DNA of 53,153 nucleotides from NCBI GenBank assembly GCA_946186505.1, contig CAMHNI010000022.1:1-53153 (forward strand). The letters run 5' to 3'. The translations under genes were made by a program, and so were the position numbers. Origin of the DNA: an uncultured Prevotellaceae bacterium. Its GTDB lineage: Bacteria; Bacteroidota; Bacteroidia; Bacteroidales; Bacteroidaceae. Under the pieces are notes generated by a model. The model did not search any database and was not told where the DNA came from. It saw only the letters and a list, made by a program, of their open reading frames with translations. Below are positions 44,674 to 52,579 of the stretch, piece by piece (the first letter of the stretch is position 1; each line of letters opens with the position of its first letter).

Positions 44674-45536
44674 TGAAAAATAGAATGGAACAAAGATATA
44701 CATTTTCCGGACATGAATCATTCCCTTGCAAAACACTTTGGCTGAAAAAAGGATATGACTTCATAGTTCAAGGGAAAGACTTCAATAGCCCTGAGGCTGT
44801 GATTGAACTGGGAGTTGGGAAGAATATGGTTGCTTCCATTCGCTTCTGGCTGAGAGTTTTTGGCATCTGCGAAAACGATCAGCCAACATGGTTAGGTAAC
44901 TATTTCTTTAATGAAACAAATGGAAAAGACAAGTATCTGGAGGACTTGGCAACGTTATGGCTCTTGCATTTTCATCTGGTCTTTCGGGCTGAGGCCACAC
45001 TCTATAACTGGTTCTTTACGGATTTCCAGAAAGGCAGGAAACCATTTACGCGTGAGCATCTTACCACATACGTCAAGCGCAGAATGATTGGGGATGGAAA
45101 AGAAAAGCAGTTCAATCTTAATACGGTTAAGCGCGACGTTGGCGTACTGATGCAAAACTACTGTATGCCTCGTAAAATTCAGTCGCACGAAGATTTTTCA
45201 GCGCTGCTGTTAGACCTGCATCTTCTTCTCTACCGAGAGGATACCAAAGAATATGTGTTCAATAGCGAAGGAAAAGCATCGGTAACACCCGAGATTTTTT
45301 TCTACGGACTAATGACCATCAAGGGAGCAGATAACTCAATACCTTTTGAGACACTTCAAGAGTTAGGGCTCATTTTCTGCATGACAGACCTTGAAATGAT
45401 AGACATGTTGAGACTCCTGTCTGAACGATACCCCGATGTGATTCACTATAGTGATGTGGCTGGTATTCGTCAGGTACTTATTACGAATCAAGTTGAACAC
45501 CGTAGCATTTTAGACTATCATTATGAAGCAGTTTAG
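44673..45536 (+). CDS. DUF4007 family protein (defence-associated)
   Basis: 287 residues. It opens with the family's conserved block 'YTFSGHESFPCKTLWLKKGYDF' and continues 'VIELGVGKNMVASIRFWLRVFGI', characteristic of DUF4007. The rest is mostly helical, including 'NTVKRDVGVLMQNYCM'. As I recall, DUF4007 is found in BREX type 4 and other gene clusters with PAPS-reductase-like enzymes, sometimes fused to them; here the two are separate genes in one operon. Biochemical role unknown; perhaps a DNA-binding or specificity partner. The ATG overlaps the regulator's (restored) stop, and the 3' end overlaps the ATPase gene by 14 nt. Confidence 0.85.
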   Translation: MKNRMEQRYTFSGHESFPCKTLWLKKGYDFIVQGKDFNSPEAVIELGVGKNMVASIRFWLRVFGICENDQPTWLGNYFFNETNGKDKYLEDLATLWLLHFHLVFRAEATLYNWFFTDFQKGRKPFTREHLTTYVKRRMIGDGKEKQFNLNTVKRDVGVLMQNYCMPRKIQSHEDFSALLLDLHLLLYREDTKEYVFNSEGKASVTPEIFFYGLMTIKGADNSIPFETLQELGLIFCMTDLEMIDMLRLLSERYPDVIHYSDVAGIRQVLITNQVEHRSILDYHYEAV

Positions 45537-48500
45537 TTTGTCGGCCAACATAGAGAATGGTTTCCCAGACGGGATGCAGTATATTGTGACACCCAATGCC
45601 CGCAAGGCTATTGGCACGATTATTGATGATTATCACACAGGCATACATTCTTTTTCTATTATAGGCTCATACGGAACGGGAAAATCAAGTTTCCTTCTGG
45701 CATTGGAGGAGGACTTGCGAACATCAACTCGACTCAAGCATTTGTTCAATCCGAAATCTATCTCTGATGCCGAAGAATACGATCTGCTGAATATTGTCGG
45801 AGATTATGCAGACCTCTCGAAACTTCTGCGTCAAGCATTGGGAGTAGAGGGTGGTGCAGAGAGTGTAATCGACGAATTAAAATCCTACTATCAGTATCTG
45901 CATGCACATGGAAAATTCCTGGTGATTGTTGTCGACGAGTTTGGCAAAGTCTTGGAGCATGCCGCCAAGAATAATCCTGAGCAGGAACTATACTTCATGC
46001 AGAAATTGGCCGAGTTCGTGAATGTCCCCTCTCGTCAGATTCTGCTGCTCACGACACTTCACCAAAATTTCAGTTCATACGCCAGAGGTCTTTCAGAAGC
46101 ACAGCGCAACGAATGGACGAAGGTAAAAGGACGTTTCAAGGAAATCACCTTCGTGGAGCCTATTGAGCAGATACTCTATTTGGCTTCATCGCAGCACATG
46201 TCACACGTAGGGCAAAAGAATATCAAAGAACTCTTTCAGCTTGCGCATGACACAAAATACGTTTCTGCTGCTTTCGCCTATGAGACGGCTGAGCATCTGT
46301 CGCCTCTTGATCCGTTCTCTGCCTTTGCCATTACCTCAGCCATTCAGCGGTATGGTCAGAATGAACGTTCTCTCTTTACGTTTCTTGCGGCCAAAGGGAA
46401 AAACTCGCTCAGCGAGTTTACTCCCGATGCAAATCTGACATACAATCTTGAACGCGTCTATGATTATATAATCTACAATTTCTATTCCTATCTGAAGGAC
46501 GCTAATACCGACTCAATGGCATGGAGTTCCATACAGGTGTCGATAGAAAGAGCCGAGGGCTTGGATTGGGACTCCGAACAATCGTTGATGAGTGCAGTAA
46601 AACTCATCAAAGCTATTGGATTGCTTAATTTGTTCTCAATTGCCACTTTCCAGTTGACGGCAGAACAGATGTCACTCTATGCGAAACTTGCTATGGACAT
46701 CCCTGACGCTTCTGTCATCTTACATAAGTTGGAGCAGTTTAAGATAATCAGATTTGCTGCATATAAGCAGCGACTATTGCTGTTTGAGGGAACCGATGTG
46801 GATTTGGAGTTGGAGATTAGACAAGCCACAAATATTGTTCCAAGACCAGTCTCGTATATCGTAGATTTAGAAAAATATTTCGTTAACCGCATATCGCCCG
46901 TCAAGGCTCATTTCTATCAGCGTGGCACGCCTCGTTATTTTGAGTATATGATTCGTGAAGAGCCGATAGACATTGTTCCGACTGGCGACACCGATGGGGT
47001 GATTGAACTGATATTTTCAGACAAGGATACGCTCTTGGACGTAAGAAACTTTAGTGCTAACAACGACCATGCACTTATCTTTGCCTACTTCGATAATGCC
47101 GATGACATTATCCAGCACCTTCATCGTATCAAAGTTTATGAGTACATAGCTGAGAAGGTGCTGATTGACAAGAGTGACCGTGTGGCTACCCAGGAGATTG
47201 CCCGCCTGAAGACATACGAAGAGACGCTTCTTGTAAAAGCGATCAGTAGTAATCTCTTTGAATATACAAAAAACGTAAAATGGTTCTTCAAGGGTGAAGA
47301 GAAGAAGATAAATTCGCTTCTCGATTTCAACAAGCTGCTGTCTGAAGTCTGTGACAATGTCTATTCGTTGACGCCGGTGATGAACAATGAGTTGTTTAAT
47401 CGCCACAAACTCCCTGGTACGATTTCTTCTGCTCGTGTGAAATATCTTACGGCACTTTTGAATCATTACAACGAACCAGAACTTGGCTTTGAGTCTGATA
47501 AGTTCCCGCCAGAGAAAACGATCTACTATTCTCTGCTGAAGAATACGGGCTTACATCGTGACGGGACGCTTACCGACGAGCCGAATAATCCTGAGTTCAT
47601 GTCTGTATGGAAGGCTTGTGAAGACTTTCTGCACAGCACTGTCAGCAAACCCCGCAAGGTTTCTGCACTTATTAAGATGCTTTCAGAACAGCCTTATAAA
47701 CTCAAGCAGGGATTCCTCGATTTCTGGGTTCCCACTTATCTTTTTATCCGTCGTCAGGACTTCGCCCTCTATAGTGCATCGAAAGGTGCCTTTATGCCCG
47801 AAGTGAATATGGAGTTTTTCGACCTGCTACCCAAGCATCCAGCCGACTTTGAACTGAAAGCATACGCAGTGGATGGTGTGAAACTGAGTTTCTTCAACCA
47901 GTACCGTCAATTCGTGCGATTAGGCGAAGAACGAAGCATTACTACGGAAAAGTTCATTGAGACGATTAAGCCGTTCTTCTTTTTCTATCGTCAACTGAAT
48001 GACTATGCCAAGCATACGCAAAAGTTCGACCACTCATCAACCCTCCGCTTCCGTGAAGTCCTAGCCACAGCAAAAGATCCGGAGAAAGCCTTCTTTGAAG
48101 ACCTCCCGGAAGCATTGGGGTATAACAGGGAATCTTTAGAGCAAGAACAGTTCGTCAACGAGTATGGCAACATCATTCAGCGTGCTATTCGTGAACTGCG
48201 CTCTTGCTATACGAAGTTGATTGACCGCATAGAAGAGCGTTTGGTAGAAGGACTCAAACTGGATTCTGCAGAGTATGGGGATTATATTCATGAAATCAGA
48301 GACAGGCTGGGCAACACCAAAGATTATCTGATGACTGACAAACAGCGAGAGTTCTATACTCATGCCATCACGGAATATGACAACCGGGCGGAGTGGTATC
48401 AGTCCATCTGTTACACGGTCTTGGACCAACGGCTCGATACGCTACGTGATGAACAAGAAGACAAGTTGCTCGATGACCTTGTTTACATGTTTCGCTCTTG

Positions 48501-48738
48501 TGAGAAGTATGCCGATATTTCCAGAAAGACAGACGAGCACGACAAGAGTGATGCTTATTCGTTCGACATGGTGACAAATCACGGCACGGAGGTGCGCACC
48601 CAGACCTATATCCTACCGGAAAAGGACAGACAGCAGGCCGCGGACTTAGAAGCACGAATCAATAAGCTGCTTTCAGGCGACACAAACGTTGATGTCTGCA
48701 CGCTATTATCAATATTAAATAAGAAAATAACAAAGTAA
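45523..48738 (+). CDS. Large P-loop ATPase, BrxC/DndH-like
   Basis: 1071 residues, no membrane segments. The N-terminal ATPase domain has Walker A 'GSYGTGKSS' (48-56), Walker B 'FLVIVVDEFGK' (Asp138, Glu139) and a sensor-1-like 'ILLLTTLHQNF' (173-183). The following residues, 'YARGLSEAQRNEWTKVKGRFKEITF', are typical of AAA-like ATPases in BREX (BrxC/PglY) and related defence systems. About 700 further residues are largely helical without a motif I recognise, including a charged stretch before the C-terminus. Probably an ATP-driven motor or switch on DNA for the complex encoded in this operon. The start overlaps DUF4007 by 14 nt; 16 nt separate it from the DUF3791 gene. Confidence 0.85.
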   Translation: MKQFSLSANIENGFPDGMQYIVTPNARKAIGTIIDDYHTGIHSFSIIGSYGTGKSSFLLALEEDLRTSTRLKHLFNPKSISDAEEYDLLNIVGDYADLSKLLRQALGVEGGAESVIDELKSYYQYLHAHGKFLVIVVDEFGKVLEHAAKNNPEQELYFMQKLAEFVNVPSRQILLLTTLHQNFSSYARGLSEAQRNEWTKVKGRFKEITFVEPIEQILYLASSQHMSHVGQKNIKELFQLAHDTKYVSAAFAYETAEHLSPLDPFSAFAITSAIQRYGQNERSLFTFLAAKGKNSLSEFTPDANLTYNLERVYDYIIYNFYSYLKDANTDSMAWSSIQVSIERAEGLDWDSEQSLMSAVKLIKAIGLLNLFSIATFQLTAEQMSLYAKLAMDIPDASVILHKLEQFKIIRFAAYKQRLLLFEGTDVDLELEIRQATNIVPRPVSYIVDLEKYFVNRISPVKAHFYQRGTPRYFEYMIREEPIDIVPTGDTDGVIELIFSDKDTLLDVRNFSANNDHALIFAYFDNADDIIQHLHRIKVYEYIAEKVLIDKSDRVATQEIARLKTYEETLLVKAISSNLFEYTKNVKWFFKGEEKKINSLLDFNKLLSEVCDNVYSLTPVMNNELFNRHKLPGTISSARVKYLTALLNHYNEPELGFESDKFPPEKTIYYSLLKNTGLHRDGTLTDEPNNPEFMSVWKACEDFLHSTVSKPRKVSALIKMLSEQPYKLKQGFLDFWVPTYLFIRRQDFALYSASKGAFMPEVNMEFFDLLPKHPADFELKAYAVDGVKLSFFNQYRQFVRLGEERSITTEKFIETIKPFFFFYRQLNDYAKHTQKFDHSSTLRFREVLATAKDPEKAFFEDLPEALGYNRESLEQEQFVNEYGNIIQRAIRELRSCYTKLIDRIEERLVEGLKLDSAEYGDYIHEIRDRLGNTKDYLMTDKQREFYTHAITEYDNRAEWYQSICYTVLDQRLDTLRDEQEDKLLDDLVYMFRSCEKYADISRKTDEHDKSDAYSFDMVTNHGTEVRTQTYILPEKDRQQAADLEARINKLLSGDTNVDVCTLLSILNKKITK

Positions 48739-48754
48739 AAAAACAAATAGCTGT

Positions 48755-48994
48755 ATGGAGAGTATCATCGAAATACCAAAGTCTCAGGTTATGATGGCGT
48801 TTGTGGCTACGTGTATAGAGGCAACTGCACGACTTTTAAACGCTTCTTATAAGGATGTGTACCAACGGATGAAGAATGTGGGGCTGATAGAACACTATAT
48901 CTTACCCCACTATGAGGTTCTACATAGTGAAAGCCGTGAAAACATCGCAGCAGGTATGGTTGAATGTCTTAAAAGCTGGGAGGGAAAGAAATGA
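48755..48994 (+). CDS. DUF3791 family small protein (antitoxin-like)
   Basis: 79 residues, DUF3791 pattern: 'MMAFVATCIEATARLLNASYKDVYQRMKNVGLIEHYILPHYEVLHSESRENI'. Small all-helical proteins of this family occur directly upstream of DUF3990 genes in Bacteroidales and Firmicutes, which suggests an antitoxin or partner. The stop overlaps the next ATG (ATGA). Confidence 0.8.
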   Translation: MESIIEIPKSQVMMAFVATCIEATARLLNASYKDVYQRMKNVGLIEHYILPHYEVLHSESRENIAAGMVECLKSWEGKK

Positions 48995-49476
48995 TAGTAT
49001 ATCATGGCGGAACAGAGATAGTAGAACATCCCGACTGCAAATGCGGACGTCGGAACCTTGACTTTGGCCAGGGGTTCTACGTTACTGACATCCGCAAGCA
49101 AGCGGAAGACTGGGCTAAGTTAATGGCTGACCGCAGAAAAACTGCGTCTGTTCTCAACAGATATCGTCTCAATCGTGAAGCTATAATAGCCGAGGGTCAT
49201 TGTAAGTTGTTCAAGGCATACGATGAGGATTGGCTGGAGTTCATCGTTGCCAGCCGTCAGGGACAGCCAGTTGCAGACGCATACGACTATATAGAAGGTG
49301 GTGTAGCAAACGACCGTGTTGTTGACACCGTCAACCTCTACATGACAGGTCTGATGGACAAAGCAACTGCCCTTCGTCGCTTGTCAGAGCATCAGCCTAA
49401 CAACCAGATGTGCCTGCTTAATCAAGAAATAACGGATAAATATTTGACTTTCGATGGAACAGAGAAAATACGATGA
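48991..49476 (+). CDS. DUF3990 protein, ADP-ribosyltransferase-like (toxin-like)
   Basis: 161 residues. The start 'MIVYHGGTEIVEHPD' and 'RRNLDFGQGFYVTDIRKQAEDWAKLMADR' match DUF3990, and resemble the beta-strand/helix core of small ADP-ribosyltransferases (Y-H-G, then G-x-G-F-Y-x-T). The C-terminal 'NNQMCLLNQEITDKYLTF' is where the family keeps its Gln/Glu-containing strand. I infer a NAD-dependent modifying toxin; catalysis is not shown. It overlaps both neighbours: 4 nt with DUF3791 and 23 nt with the next small gene, an arrangement usual for toxin-antitoxin sets. Confidence 0.75.
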   Translation: MIVYHGGTEIVEHPDCKCGRRNLDFGQGFYVTDIRKQAEDWAKLMADRRKTASVLNRYRLNREAIIAEGHCKLFKAYDEDWLEFIVASRQGQPVADAYDYIEGGVANDRVVDTVNLYMTGLMDKATALRRLSEHQPNNQMCLLNQEITDKYLTFDGTEKIR

Positions 49477-49699
49477 CCCCGTCAAGTCTCCCGTCATACA
49501 GGAGATTATCATGAGCAACCGCATAGGTGCCATTTCGGTGGAACTGGCCAAGCGGATGAACATTGAGCCAGTTAAAGCCCTGCAGATGTTCTATGAGAGC
49601 AAAACCTGTGAGGATTTGCACGACAAGTCAACAGGCTTGTATCTATACGGCGATCTCTATGTGGCCGATGAGTTTATGAGAGAAAAGGAACAATTATGA
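49454..49699 (+). CDS. Small helical protein, third gene of DUF3791/DUF3990 cassette
   Basis: 81 residues: 'MSNRIGAISVELAKRMNIEPVKALQMFYESKTCEDLHDKSTGLYLYGDLYVADEFMREK'. Helical, similar in size and style to DUF3791 proteins but not clearly the same family; proteins with this '.FY.SKT...L.D..TGLY..GD.Y...EF' ending often sit next to DUF3990 genes. It may be a second antitoxin or a chaperone. It overlaps the DUF3990 gene by 23 nt and the PAPS-reductase gene by 4 nt (ATGA). Confidence 0.7.
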   Translation: MEQRKYDDPVKSPVIQEIIMSNRIGAISVELAKRMNIEPVKALQMFYESKTCEDLHDKSTGLYLYGDLYVADEFMREKEQL

Positions 49700-50631
49700 G
49701 AGTGAGACATATATTAGGCATATCAGGCGGAAAGGACAGTGCGGCTCTCGCCATCTATCTGAAGCAGAAGTACCCGAATTTGAAAATCGAGTACTATAAT
49801 TCAGATACGAAATGTGAATTGGAGGAAACAGAGAAACTTATAAACAATCTGGAGGCCTATCTTGGTAAAATAGTAAGGCTGAAAGCTGCAGAAGAATCAG
49901 TCATTGATAATCCGTTTGAGCATTATCTGAAAGCGATGGGTGGTTTTCTGCCTTCACCACAAGCCCGCTGGTGTACGAAGAAGATGAAGCTCGACAGGTT
50001 TGAAGAATATGTGGGCGATGACTATGCCGTGTCGTATGTAGGTATCCGTGGCGATGAAGACCGTGACGGTTATATCTCTTCTAAGCCCAACATCCAAGCC
50101 GTGTTCCCATTCCGTAAGAACATCTGGAGCATTGATGTTATCAATAAGTTCCTGCATAAGGAGAACTTGGAGCTGATAGTGGATATATATGAAAGACTTA
50201 CCCCAGAAGGATTCCTGCATGACGAGATTATAGAGACGGTGAAGAAGCCTATCACCAAGCAGTTCTATTACTCGAAGAAGATGAACGCCCTGCTGGACTA
50301 CGACGTTCGTCTGTTCAATCATGCCGTGTTCGATTTCCTGAAAACCACCGATTATCCAGTGGGCAAACTCGACTCATTCCCCTTGCTCGACAATACCGAT
50401 GTACTTGTGAAGGACGACATCTTCCGTCTGCTGCGTGAAAGCGGCGTGGGTGTACCGGCCTACTATGAAGAAATCCCCTTCGAAGTGGATGGTCAGACGG
50501 GCACCTATTGCCGCAGTCGTTCTGGCTGCTATTTCTGTTTCTTCCAGCAAAAGATAGAATGGATATGGTTCTACGAGCAGCATCCTGAACTCTTTAAGAT
50601 TGCGAATTATAGATATCAAATGGCAGCATAA
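49696..50631 (+). CDS. PAPS reductase / DndC-like ATP-pyrophosphatase
   Basis: 311 residues. The PP-loop 'GISGGKDSAALAIYL' (SGGKDS, 10-15) is that of PAPS reductases, TtcA and DndC, which adenylylate a substrate and then pass sulfur. 'YYNSDTKCELEETEKLI' (Asp37, Cys40) follows strand 2. 'QARWCTKKMKLDRFEEYV' (Cys near 94) is the family's conserved RWC.K.K element. 'VGIRGDEDRDGYIS' carries the IRGDE motif. The C-terminus has a cysteine cluster, Cys272, Cys278 and Cys281 ('CRSRSGCYFCFFQQKIEW'), which with Cys94 could bind an iron-sulfur cluster as in DndC. I infer sulfur insertion into DNA or a nucleotide. A cysteine desulfurase would be needed and is not in the window. Confidence 0.87.
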   Translation: MRVRHILGISGGKDSAALAIYLKQKYPNLKIEYYNSDTKCELEETEKLINNLEAYLGKIVRLKAAEESVIDNPFEHYLKAMGGFLPSPQARWCTKKMKLDRFEEYVGDDYAVSYVGIRGDEDRDGYISSKPNIQAVFPFRKNIWSIDVINKFLHKENLELIVDIYERLTPEGFLHDEIIETVKKPITKQFYYSKKMNALLDYDVRLFNHAVFDFLKTTDYPVGKLDSFPLLDNTDVLVKDDIFRLLRESGVGVPAYYEEIPFEVDGQTGTYCRSRSGCYFCFFQQKIEWIWFYEQHPELFKIANYRYQMAA

Positions 50632-50633
50632 GT

Positions 50634-51713
50634 ATGACAATACCGCAATCAAAAACTATTTCCACCAGCATAATGAACCGTGTGTTCGATAAAACCACGG
50701 CGACATACAAGTTTTATTGGATGCTGTCTTTACTTGATATGTATGTCAAGGAGAAAAGGGAAGTAATGTTTGCCCTTGATGTCGCATCACGAATGGTAGC
50801 ATACGCATGGTATCCGATAGAATATTTCAGATTGTCATTTGGCAAGGGTGACCGTATGGCTCAGATAATCCCAAAGGTAGCAGGACTAACTGGTATTACA
50901 GTTGATGACAGATTGGACAACAAGACTGATCTTATCATGCAAGCCACAAGTGAAAATTCCAAGGTAAAAGCAGAAATAAAGATTTTGTTGCGGAATGTTC
51001 CTTTTTGGTTTCAGTCCCCTTGGATTGACACGAACGATGAGCATGAAATGATTCGTCGTTCCCAGACGTTGGAAAATGATTGCTTGTATTCACTTAGTGG
51101 ATGGGGCGAGGATTTGACGGTTACAGTGAATCCGAAGTGGAGTGAGTATCTGAACACGAACTATGAGATTTTACGTGACTTCACGTTATGGAATCTCACG
51201 CTGTTCCTACAGGCAAGGAATCCGAATGTACCGAATATATCAGGCAAGTTGTTGAGGCCAGAGGAACGTGAGCCATTGACGAAGCAGAAGAAGTTTTGGA
51301 ACAAGGTGATTGAATTAGGTGGAACAATAGACTGCATCTATACTGATCATCCGCTTGGCGTGAATGACTTTGACCTTGACCACTTTTTGCCGTGGAGTTT
51401 CGTTTCGCATAACCAGAATTGGAATCTCATTCCCGCCGATGGAAGTTTTAACTCATCTAAAAGCAACCGCATTCCTGACCTTGATTACTACTTGCCTAAG
51501 ATGGCAGGGATTCAGCATCGTGCATTGCGGTTGTACATTCCCGTAAGCAGTAGCCGTGATGCCATCGTAAATGAGTATTTTGCCCTTGGTGTCTCGCCGC
51601 ACGACCTCATGGCGATGACAAAGGAAGAGTTCTTGAACACATACCGCAAGACTTTCTCGCCACTCAGCCAAATGGCATTGAACATGGGATTCCGAACATT
51701 AAATCATGATTGA
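50634..51713 (+). CDS. HNH endonuclease
   Basis: 359 residues. The helical N-terminal 230 residues ('TATYKFYWMLSLLDMYVKEKREVMFALDVASRMVAYAWYPI') have no motif I recognise. The C-terminal third carries an HNH core: 'NDFDLDHFLPWSF' (Asp249-His250), 'NWNLIPADGSFNSSKSNRIP' (Asn264 and Asn273-Ser-Ser-Lys). This 'D.DH..P.S.....NW.N..P......N..K' pattern is the usual metal-dependent nuclease site. It begins 2 nt after the PAPS-reductase stop and is followed 2 nt after its own stop by the methyltransferase-HIT gene, so it is part of the same operon. Likely the DNA-cutting effector. Confidence 0.85.
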   Translation: MTIPQSKTISTSIMNRVFDKTTATYKFYWMLSLLDMYVKEKREVMFALDVASRMVAYAWYPIEYFRLSFGKGDRMAQIIPKVAGLTGITVDDRLDNKTDLIMQATSENSKVKAEIKILLRNVPFWFQSPWIDTNDEHEMIRRSQTLENDCLYSLSGWGEDLTVTVNPKWSEYLNTNYEILRDFTLWNLTLFLQARNPNVPNISGKLLRPEEREPLTKQKKFWNKVIELGGTIDCIYTDHPLGVNDFDLDHFLPWSFVSHNQNWNLIPADGSFNSSKSNRIPDLDYYLPKMAGIQHRALRLYIPVSSSRDAIVNEYFALGVSPHDLMAMTKEEFLNTYRKTFSPLSQMALNMGFRTLNHD

Positions 51714-51715
51714 CT

Positions 51716-52576
51716 ATGGAACCGATTATAAACCATCCATATCTAACGGCAATTAAGCGAACGGCTATGTCTGTTCCTACCCGATACCTTTTGGAACATG
51801 ATCTGCTGAAAGGCAAGATTCTCGATTTCGGTTGTGGTTATGGTTTCGATACGGATGAACTGAAGAAGCAAGGGCATGATATAATTGGCTATGATTATTA
51901 CTATCGTCCTGACTTCCCTGAAGGAAAGTTCGATACCATCATCTGCAATTATGTGTTGAATGTACTGGAGCCGTATGCACAGGCAGAGGTGTTGATGAAT
52001 GTAACCAACCTGCTCTCACCAAAAGGAACTGCTTATTTCGCCGTTCGTCGCGACTTGACAGAAGAAGGCTTTCGGCTGCATGCCATTCATAAGCAGTGGA
52101 CTTATCAGTGCAACGTCAAATTGCCATACAAGAGCCTCGTCGCTAATAAGAGTTACGAACTCTATCAGTATAACCACTTCAACAAACTGCCGAGGAAAGA
52201 CGGGGTACGATGTCATTTCTGCAATCTTGCCCGATATGTTGAAATCATCTGCGAGACGGCTACTTGTGTTGCCTTCTACGATGGCTATCCCGTTTCGCCT
52301 GGTCATGCGCTGATAATTCCCAAGCGGCACGTTGCATCCTATCGCGATTTGACGAACCACGAAAAGGAGGCGATGAATGTGGTGCAGGAATATGTTATGA
52401 AGAAGATTGACGAGCGTTTCCACCCCGACGGTTACAATGTCGGCATCAACATTGGTGAGGCTGCGGGGCAATCGGTCTTCCATTGTCACATGCATATCAT
52501 CCCGAGATACAAGGGCGACGTGCCAAACCCAAAGGGCGGCGTGCGCGGCGTGATTCCGAGTAAACAAAAGTATTAG
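51716..52576 (+). CDS. Bifunctional SAM methyltransferase / HIT hydrolase
   Basis: 286 residues from the ATG at 51716, 2 nt after the HNH stop; an in-frame TTG at 51710 overlaps that stop. The N-terminal half is a class I methyltransferase: motif I 'LDFGCGYG' (36-43), 'GYDYY' (motif II acid), 'DTIICNYVLNVL' (motif IV region). The C-terminal half, about 155-286, is a HIT domain: 'CHFCNL' (Cys166, Cys169), 'VSPGHALIIPKRHVASY', and the histidine triad 'HCHMHIIPRY' (His256, His258, His260). HIT enzymes cleave nucleoside monophosphates from adenylylated molecules; aprataxin removes AMP from DNA ends. Beside a PP-loop enzyme that makes adenylylated intermediates, a clean-up or proofreading role is plausible. 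The substrate of the methyltransferase is unknown. Confidence 0.87.
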   Translation: MEPIINHPYLTAIKRTAMSVPTRYLLEHDLLKGKILDFGCGYGFDTDELKKQGHDIIGYDYYYRPDFPEGKFDTIICNYVLNVLEPYAQAEVLMNVTNLLSPKGTAYFAVRRDLTEEGFRLHAIHKQWTYQCNVKLPYKSLVANKSYELYQYNHFNKLPRKDGVRCHFCNLARYVEIICETATCVAFYDGYPVSPGHALIIPKRHVASYRDLTNHEKEAMNVVQEYVMKKIDERFHPDGYNVGINIGEAAGQSVFHCHMHIIPRYKGDVPNPKGGVRGVIPSKQKY

Positions 52577-52579
52577 GCT

